From contig MAXL01000090.1 in assembly GCA_001751005.1 (NCBI GenBank), positions 1 through 5,089 on the forward strand: a DNA stretch of 5,089 bases, in the 5' to 3' direction. The stretch comes from Desulfobacterales bacterium S5133MH16 (lineage in GTDB: Bacteria; Desulfobacterota; Desulfobacteria; Desulfobacterales; UBA11574). Numbering within the stretch: the stretch's first letter is position 1; every line of letters begins with the position of its first letter. The notes below the pieces were generated by a model that saw only the letters and a list, made by a program, of their open reading frames with translations, was not told the DNA's origin and did no database searches. The position numbers were made by a program, and so were the translations under genes. Positions 1 to 3,707 of this stretch are shown here, in pieces.

Positions 1-530
1 AGACACCCCTGTTCGCGCAGCGCGCGGCGACAGGCCCGAATTCCTTCACGACCGTACAGACGGCGGTTCGATGAATCGGTCATCGCGCTGGGACCATTAT
101 CGATATCCAGCAGGATCGCATCGAATCTGCGCTTGGAACGTGAGATAAGCTCGACGATATCGCCCGTCTTGAGGTCAACTCGTTCGTCCCCCAGCGGCTG
201 GCCGTTGAGTTCCCCGAAAAACTCACGATTCCATTCGACTACATCACCCAACAGTTCACCCACCACCACTTGGGCGTGGGGGCTGAGCATATCGAGAGCT
301 TTGCGCAAGGTATAGCCCATACCCAATCCGCCGATGAGTATGCTGGGCGCCTTGCGACCAGCCATATGCGCACAACCCAGCCGCGCCAGCTCCAGTTCTG
401 ACTCATGTTGGCGACTGTGCATCAAATCCTCACCGTTGATCATGATCGAGAAATCACGGTCATGCTGATAAAGCACCATTTCGCCTCCGTCCGGGGTCCG
501 GGCTGTCGCTATTCTTACTCTCGGTTTCAT
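1..530 (-). CDS. Spermidine synthase-like protein (SAM-dependent methyltransferase fold), 3' end missing
   Basis: The first 176 codons are present; the gene continues past the left edge. The translation has the order expected of the spermidine synthase/Rossmann methyltransferase superfamily. An N-terminal beta region (about residues 17-50) contains the RQHESE segment, in the place of the DE..YHE motif of spermidine synthases. A nucleotide-binding loop IGGLGMGY follows at 66-73, then an acidic residue after the second strand (E92 in VVVGELLGD), a GD pair at 123-124, and FDAILLDIDNGP at 136-147. In the family these bind decarboxylated SAM or SAM and, in true synthases, the polyamine. The usual GGGDGG and D-[ST]-x-DP signatures are altered, so the substrate is uncertain: this may be a paralogue or a methyltransferase rather than an authentic SpeE. 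The ATG at 530 is preceded only by a weak GGA about 10 bases upstream. The gene is visibly more GC-rich than everything to its right. Confident of the fold, moderate on function. Confidence 0.8.
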   Translation of the reverse strand, partial: MKPRVRIATARTPDGGEMVLYQHDRDFSIMINGEDLMHSRQHESELELARLGCAHMAGRKAPSILIGGLGMGYTLRKALDMLSPHAQVVVGELLGDVVEWNREFFGELNGQPLGDERVDLKTGDIVELISRSKRRFDAILLDIDNGPSAMTDSSNRRLYGREGIRACRRALREQGC

Positions 531-627
531 GGTGGCATCCTATCGGTGACAAGTGGCAGAGATACCGGAGTCACGTTCCGGTTGTTGGTCGCCATAGCCT
601 GCGATCACTCTTTTCGGTATTGCCTTG

Positions 628-795
628 TTATGCATTTCTTGTATGCTTGGTTAATAATTTGTCCAGGTGATTCGCAAAAGATTGCCGATCTCTGTTATAA
701 CCTTTTGGGACTTCCGCAAATGTACTGCCAATCGTTAAGACAAAATTCGCAACTATTGTCACTAACAAAATGCGCTTACTCTTTCCTAATTTCAT
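628..795 (-). CDS. Small exported protein with signal peptide (55 aa), unknown function
   Basis: A 55-residue frame starts at ATG 795 and stops at TAA 628. GGAGGA (801-806) lies 5 bases upstream of the ATG, the best ribosome site in this part of the window. The peptide has a textbook Sec signal: basic n-region MKLGKSKR, hydrophobic h-region roughly residues 9-24, and a likely signal peptidase I site after TFA at residue 27. The mature part would be about 28 residues, polar and basic, with one potential amphipathic stretch (SFANHLDKLL). There is no cysteine, so it is not a lipoprotein. It lies 97 bases upstream of the spermidine synthase-like gene on the same strand and downstream of the toxin-antitoxin pair. 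I do not recognise the family. It could be a genuine small secreted peptide or the surviving 5' end of a larger exported protein. An opposing plus-strand frame covers the same bases but has no coding features. Confidence 0.55.
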   Translation of the reverse strand: MKLGKSKRILLVTIVANFVLTIGSTFAEVPKGYNRDRQSFANHLDKLLTKHTRNA

Positions 796-800
796 ATGTC

Positions 801-806
801 TCCTCC
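801..806 (-). promoter_or_regulatory. Strong Shine-Dalgarno site of the small exported protein
   Basis: GGAGGA on the minus strand, 5 bases before the ATG at 795. Its presence directly upstream of a signal-peptide-encoding frame is the main reason for treating that short frame as real. Confidence 0.6.
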
Positions 807-815
807 ATTACTTGA

Positions 816-869
816 TTACTGAGCATAACGCAGAGATTGTGCGAAAAGACCATTAATCAACAGACTCAT
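816..869 (-). CDS. Possible 17-codon micro-ORF upstream of the small exported protein
   Basis: ATG at 869 to TAA at 816 encodes MSLLINGLFAQSLRYAQ. GAGGA at 877-881 sits 7 bases upstream of the ATG, a correct Shine-Dalgarno distance. The stop falls 20 bases before the start of the 55-codon exported-protein frame, a position where a leader or coupling peptide could act. Frames this short occur readily by chance, so the ribosome site and its placement are the only support. I recognise no homologue. Confidence 0.2.
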   Translation of the reverse strand: MSLLINGLFAQSLRYAQ

Positions 870-879
870 AATATGATCC

Positions 880-933
880 TCAGTAATTGTAATAGTATTC
901 CCTGAACCTTGATGCCAAAACTACGAATGCCAT
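880..933 (-). CDS. Possible 17-codon micro-ORF directly after the antitoxin gene
   Basis: ATG at 933 to TGA at 880 encodes MAFVVLASRFREYYYNY, with an unusual aromatic C-terminus (YYYNY). It begins 2 bases after the antitoxin stop. The last antitoxin codons supply AAGGGG (939-944), 5 bases ahead of this ATG, so translation could continue by coupling. Its stop overlaps the GAGGA ribosome site of the next micro-ORF. The sequence may equally be non-coding; nothing but position and ribosome site supports it. Confidence 0.18.
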   Translation of the reverse strand: MAFVVLASRFREYYYNY

Positions 934-935
934 GA

Positions 936-1247
936 TTACCCCTTCACAGTCTGCTTCTCCCTTTTAAAAGATTTAAGCTCATCCGGGTCAAACACAATGT
1001 TTCTTCCCACTCTTTGATATTTGATATTCCCTGCTTTAATCCATCTTCTCAAAGTAATCTCGGCTATCTCAAGATATTCAGCAGCTTCTTTAACAGTAAA
1101 TGGCGACTTTCTGATTTCATCAAAGACTTCCTCATGGCTGTATAAATCTTTCTCGAACCCTTTCCTTGCGATAACAGCAAATAATTTTTCCCTCTCTGTT
1201 AATGGCATATCTAATATTTCTTTGTAAACTTTCTCTGCAGTAATCAT
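936..1247 (-). CDS. Antitoxin of a toxin-first type II module, excisionase-type helix-turn-helix protein
   Basis: This 103-residue protein probably neutralises the toxin encoded just upstream and represses their shared promoter. Residues 1-45 form a helical region starting TAEKVYKEILDMPLTEREKL, whose pattern resembles the short addiction-module component proteins; this is the likely dimerisation or toxin-contact part. Residues 50-96 form a MerR/excisionase-type winged helix-turn-helix (HTH_17): FTVKEAAEYLEI, then TLRRWIKAGNI and YQRVGRNIVFDPDELKSF. The ATG overlaps the toxin stop as ATGA. Its own Shine-Dalgarno site, GGAGGTG, is 8 bases upstream inside the toxin gene. The helix-turn-helix could in isolation suggest a phage excisionase, but the overlap with a RelE-like toxin argues for an antitoxin. 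Role assigned by family and context. Confidence 0.82.
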   Translation of the reverse strand: MITAEKVYKEILDMPLTEREKLFAVIARKGFEKDLYSHEEVFDEIRKSPFTVKEAAEYLEIAEITLRRWIKAGNIKYQRVGRNIVFDPDELKSFKREKQTVKG

Positions 1248-1534
1248 TTTGATTCCACCTCCCTGAGATATTTCTTAATTTCTCGATAAAAATTCTCATG
1301 AAGTCCTGTTTTGAAAAAGATTATTTGAGCCTCCTGGTCACGATAGCCAATTAAAAATCTCTGTCTTTTATGAGAAAATTTATGAACTCGAAATCCTGCA
1401 AGATCACCCTTTTTGGATTTCCCAATATTAGGTTTGATTATTATTTTCTCGACTTCATCTTCAATGACGAGCTGTAAAGATCTCGTTTGTTTCTTTACGA
1501 ACTTCCTGAATAAAGGTTTGTAAAATATATCCAT
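1244..1534 (-). CDS. RelE/ParE-family toxin
   Basis: This 96-residue basic protein fits the usual size of RelE/ParE-superfamily toxins, which are mostly ribosome-dependent mRNA endonucleases or gyrase inhibitors. An N-terminal helical part (about 5-30, rich in K/R and E) is followed by KKGDLAGFRVHKF (41-53), RFLIGYRD (59-66), IIFFKTG (71-77) and HENFYREIKKYL (79-90). This is the strand-strand-helix pattern of the superfamily. H79, Y83 and the basic residues R49, K56, R57 and R59 are candidate catalytic or RNA-contacting residues; that is inference. It is the first gene of the pair, the reverse of the common antitoxin-first order but as in HigBA. No purine-rich ribosome site precedes ATG 1534, and the predicted transcription start lies only a few bases away. 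Whether it cuts RNA or poisons gyrase cannot be read from sequence. Confidence 0.85.
   Translation of the reverse strand: MDIFYKPLFRKFVKKQTRSLQLVIEDEVEKIIIKPNIGKSKKGDLAGFRVHKFSHKRQRFLIGYRDQEAQIIFFKTGLHENFYREIKKYLREVESK
1256..1262 (-). promoter_or_regulatory. Near-perfect Shine-Dalgarno site of the antitoxin
   Basis: GGAGGTG, a seven-base match to the anti-Shine-Dalgarno end of 16S rRNA, lies 8 bases upstream of the antitoxin ATG at 1247 and inside the toxin coding sequence. It contrasts with the toxin, which has none, and should bias synthesis toward antitoxin. Confidence 0.75.
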
Positions 1535-1564
1535 GATAATTACAATGATAACCTATATTATCAT
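1533..1564 (-). promoter_or_regulatory. Likely autoregulatory operator: three TTATCAT half-sites
   Basis: On the minus strand ATGATAA (1558-1564), TTATCAT (1545-1551) and TTATCAT (1533-1539) occur in series. The first two form an inverted repeat with a 6-base centre, extending to 8-base arms. The second and third are a direct repeat with a 12-base period. The middle copy contains the -10 box and the last one includes the first two bases of the toxin start codon. Binding by the antitoxin helix-turn-helix protein, alone or with the toxin, would block the promoter. The repeat is seen directly; the binding protein is inferred. Confidence 0.65.
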
Positions 1565-1572
1565 TTTGTCAA
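1545..1572 (-). promoter_or_regulatory. Sigma-70-type promoter of the toxin-antitoxin operon
   Basis: On the minus strand a perfect -35 box TTGACA (1567-1572) is followed by a 16-base spacer and TATCAT (1545-1550), five of six matches to the -10 consensus. Transcription should start around 1538, leaving only about 3-5 bases before the toxin ATG at 1534, so the message is predicted to be nearly leaderless. The promoter is interleaved with the repeated TTATCAT operator half-sites, as expected for autorepression. Confidence 0.7.
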
Positions 1573-1653
1573 TCAATATGTAGAGAATCGATCAAAATGT
1601 TCCTACTGGACCCATGCAAATAGTCAAGAAGGTACAATCCGTCCAAAATGTCC

Positions 1654-1682
1654 TTGAAATTTCTTATTATAATTCATATGTT
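1654..1682 (+). promoter_or_regulatory. Candidate promoter of the NAD-salvage operon
   Basis: TTGAAA (1654-1659, five of six to the -35 consensus), a 17-base spacer, then TATGTT (1677-1682, four of six to the -10 consensus). A start near 1689 would give a leader of about 30 bases ahead of the ATG at 1719. The region is AT-rich, so a chance match is possible. Confidence 0.4.
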
Positions 1683-1718
1683 ACAATAAAAACCGTAAGG
1701 ACTCATAAGGAAACCAAT

Positions 1719-2240
1719 ATGTCAAAAAAAGTCTTGATCATCGTTGATATGTTAAACGACTTTATTGATAAAAGCGGGGCACTCTATTGTGGCGACACTG
1801 CGCGATCGATTATACCCTTTATTCAAGAAAGGCTGGAAGCCTTCAGGAATCGTGGAGACCTTGTGATTTACCTGCAGGATTCACATGACAAAGACGACAA
1901 AGAGTTCGAAAGGTTCCCCAGGCATTGTGTCTCCGGCACCCGGGGCAATGAAATTATTTATGAACTTGCGCCAAAGCCCGGGGAAAAGGTAATACCCAAA
2001 AAACGATACAGCGGTTTTTATGGAACCGATCTTGAAAGTATTCTTGAGTCTGTGGGCGTTGATGACGTCGAGGTGGTGGGAGTGTGCACTTCGATCTGTG
2101 TGATGGACACGGTGGGTGGCTTGGCAAATCGTGACTATAAAATCACTGTCCCGGTTAAGGGAGTTGCCGATTTTGATTTAGAATTCCATGAATTTGCATT
2201 AAAAAGGATGAAACAGCTTTACGGAGCCAATGTGTCATGA
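1719..2240 (+). CDS. pncA: Nicotinamidase (isochorismatase-like cysteine hydrolase)
   Basis: Deamidates nicotinamide to nicotinate and ammonia, the first step of Preiss-Handler NAD salvage, in the cytoplasm. The 173-residue protein shows the family triad: D10 in IIVDMLNDF, K94 in VIPKKRYSGFYGTDL, and nucleophile C127 in GVCTSICVMDT. The metal site is suggested by D54 and H56 in QDSH and by H69 in RFPRHCVSGT, matching nicotinamidases rather than generic isochorismatases. The frame is open upstream to an ATG at 1614. I chose ATG 1719 because AAGGAAA lies just before it, because family similarity starts at MSKKVLIIVD, and because the extra 35 residues look non-coding and have no ribosome site. 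The stop overlaps the next gene's start as ATGA, indicating translational coupling with the enzyme that consumes its product. The length is on the short side but complete for the compact bacterial type. Confidence 0.9.
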   Translation: MSKKVLIIVDMLNDFIDKSGALYCGDTARSIIPFIQERLEAFRNRGDLVIYLQDSHDKDDKEFERFPRHCVSGTRGNEIIYELAPKPGEKVIPKKRYSGFYGTDLESILESVGVDDVEVVGVCTSICVMDTVGGLANRDYKITVPVKGVADFDLEFHEFALKRMKQLYGANVS

Positions 2241-3568
2241 CAAAAGCACATCGAGCAGGCCCGCTTTTTACCGATCTTTACGAGTTGACCATGGCGGCCA
2301 GTTATTTTGCGCATCAGGTGTTTTCCACGGCCACCTTTTCACTTTTTATCAGAGAAAATTATTTACAAAGGAATTTTTTTGTTGCAGCCGGTCTTGAGGA
2401 TGTTCTGAATGAGCTGGCGGCATTCTGCTTTTCCGAACAAGACATAAAATATTTGCAAACCACCGGTATTTTCTCAAAAGACTTCCTTTCATATCTGGCG
2501 GGACTCCGCTTTTCAGGGGAAATTTTTGCCATGCCCGAAGGCACGATCTTCTTTGCCAATGAACCTGTTCTGGAAGTGACGGCACCTATTATTGAAGCCC
2601 AGCTCATCGAAACTTTTTTGCTAAACACCATCGGCTTTCAGAGCATGATCGCCTCAAAGGCGGCCAGATGTATTCATGTTGCCGGCGACCGTCCGCTGAT
2701 CGACTTTTCCCTGCGACGGACTCAGGGTCAGGATGCCGGGCACAAAGTTGCCCGCAGCACATATATTGCCGGATTTGCGGCCACAAGCAATGTCCTTGCC
2801 GGTAAAATGTACGGCATACCCATATCCGGAACAATGGCCCATTCCTATGTTGAGGCATTTAGCAGTGAACTTGTGGCATTTTCCGCTTATTCAAAAACTT
2901 TTCCCGACAACTCCATATTTTTAATCGATACCTACAATACCATGGACGGTGCAGAAAATGCCGTTACGGTTGCAAAAGAGATGAAAAAAAACGGGCATTC
3001 GCTCATCGGCGTACGCCTTGACAGCGGAGACATGGTGGATTTGAGTCAAAAGGTGAGAAAAATTTTCGATGATGCCGGTCTTTCTGATGTCAAGATCTTT
3101 GCCAGCAGCGGTTTTGATGAGTTCAAGATTACAAAGGTCATTGCCGAAGGTGCCAAAATTGATGCATTAGGAGTCGGTACCAAAGTCGGTGTTTCTGCAG
3201 ACGCACCCTATCTTGATGTGGTCTACAAGATGGTTCATTTTAAGGACCGTGATGTCAGGAAATTGAGTCCCGGCAAGATTACACTGGCCGGTGAAAAGCA
3301 GGTCTTTAGAAAATCAGATCAAAACGGCCGTTATCTGGAAGATGTCATTGGTTTAAGAGATGACATCATGGATCAAGGAAAGCCTCTGCTTAAAAAAGTT
3401 ATGGAAAACGGAAAGATATTGCAGCCCCATCCTTCGTTGCAGGCTATAAGGGATAGATTTAAAAAGAATTTTGCCATGCTGGATGATCGCTACAAATCGA
3501 TTTTAGAATATAACGCTTACCCGGTTAAGCTCAGCAGCCCTCTCCAAAAACTTCAGGAAAGCACCTAA
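2237..3568 (+). CDS. pncB: Nicotinate phosphoribosyltransferase
   Basis: Joins nicotinate to PRPP, coupled to ATP hydrolysis, giving nicotinate mononucleotide for NAD synthesis. The 443-residue length is normal for the bacterial enzyme. Family signatures in order: the N-terminal FTDLYELTMA (11-20), which contacts substrate across the dimer; EGTIFFANEPVLEV (101-114); FSLRRTQG (157-164) with the PRPP/nicotinate-binding arginines; SGTMAHSYV (197-205) with H202 as the likely phosphorylated histidine; the barrel-strand motif GVRLDSGD (258-265); SSGFDE (290-295); and ALGVGTK (310-316). No frameshift or missing key residue is seen. The ATG overlaps the nicotinamidase stop by four bases, so the pair is one operon carrying out consecutive reactions. 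The C-terminal about 60 residues, from KVMENGKILQPHPSLQAIRD onward, also match the usual tail of the family. Confidence 0.95.
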   Translation: MTKAHRAGPLFTDLYELTMAASYFAHQVFSTATFSLFIRENYLQRNFFVAAGLEDVLNELAAFCFSEQDIKYLQTTGIFSKDFLSYLAGLRFSGEIFAMPEGTIFFANEPVLEVTAPIIEAQLIETFLLNTIGFQSMIASKAARCIHVAGDRPLIDFSLRRTQGQDAGHKVARSTYIAGFAATSNVLAGKMYGIPISGTMAHSYVEAFSSELVAFSAYSKTFPDNSIFLIDTYNTMDGAENAVTVAKEMKKNGHSLIGVRLDSGDMVDLSQKVRKIFDDAGLSDVKIFASSGFDEFKITKVIAEGAKIDALGVGTKVGVSADAPYLDVVYKMVHFKDRDVRKLSPGKITLAGEKQVFRKSDQNGRYLEDVIGLRDDIMDQGKPLLKKVMENGKILQPHPSLQAIRDRFKKNFAMLDDRYKSILEYNAYPVKLSSPLQKLQEST

Positions 3569-3570
3569 CA

Positions 3571-3618
3571 GGATTTTATATTCACCAATTTTGATGAAAT
3601 CCGGTTTTAGATTTTTTC
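3571..3618 (+). terminator. Probable rho-independent terminator of the NAD-salvage operon
   Basis: Three bases after the phosphoribosyltransferase stop, GGATTTTAT (3571-3579) pairs with ATGAAATCC (3594-3602), with one G-U wobble and a 14-base loop. It is followed by GG and a T-rich run through 3617 containing TTTT and TTTTTT. The stem is AT-rich and the loop large, so efficiency is doubtful, but position and T-tract fit. Confidence 0.5.
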
Positions 3619-3646
3619 AAACATGGGAAGACCCCGACTAAAAATA

Positions 3647-3666
3647 CTTATTTCTAAAATAATAAG
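3647..3666. repeat. Small inverted repeat upstream of the symporter
   Basis: CTTATT (3647-3652) and AATAAG (3661-3666) form an inverted repeat with an 8-base centre in the 139-base gap between the phosphoribosyltransferase and the symporter. It lies roughly 40-60 bases before the symporter ATG and could be an operator. In AT-rich DNA it may also be chance. No strong -35/-10 pair was found in this gap. Confidence 0.3.
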
Positions 3667-3707
3667 ATTATGCTATATCTAAGTAAAATTTTTCAAGATA
3701 CAATATC

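Larger units (their letters stand above)
531..935. other. Gap of about 400 bases without a large gene
   Basis: Between the spermidine synthase-like gene and the antitoxin there is no reading frame of conventional size that looks coding. The stretch contains the minus-strand 55-codon exported-peptide frame and two 17-codon frames. It also has a 6-base inverted repeat ACCGGA/TCCGGT with a 7-base loop at 564-582; no T-run follows on either strand, so this is not a convincing terminator. A TTGGCA...TACTAT pair on the minus strand (about 894-920) has a 15-base spacer, too short for a confident sigma-70 promoter. No tRNA, small-RNA family or transposon end was recognised. Base composition changes across this gap, from GC-rich on the left to AT-rich on the right. 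Confidence 0.6.

Noticed and set aside
133..315. A 60-codon plus-strand open frame inside the spermidine synthase-like gene
   Set aside because: Serine/threonine/proline-rich shadow of a well-supported GC-rich gene on the other strand.
564..582. Hairpin ACCGGA/TCCGGT as a terminator
   Set aside because: The stem is only 6 bases and no T-run follows on either strand; it may be a chance palindrome.
405..815. A 136-codon plus-strand open frame
   Set aside because: It runs antisense to the start of the spermidine synthase-like gene and to the exported-peptide frame, lacks a ribosome site, and its translation shows no domain-like pattern.
894..920. TTGGCA-15-TACTAT as a minus-strand promoter for the small exported protein
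   Set aside because: The spacer is two bases too short and the -10 match is weak (four of six), so it is not reported as a promoter.
1021..1227. A 68-codon plus-strand frame
   Set aside because: Antisense to the antitoxin gene, which has a recognisable helix-turn-helix and a strong ribosome site.
1614..1718. N-terminal extension of the nicotinamidase to an upstream ATG
   Set aside because: No ribosome site at 1614, no family similarity in the extra 35 residues, and a good AAGGAAA site precedes the ATG at 1719.
2349..2858. Several minus-strand open frames of 62-90 codons
   Set aside because: All lie antisense within the phosphoribosyltransferase coding sequence, which has clear family motifs throughout.
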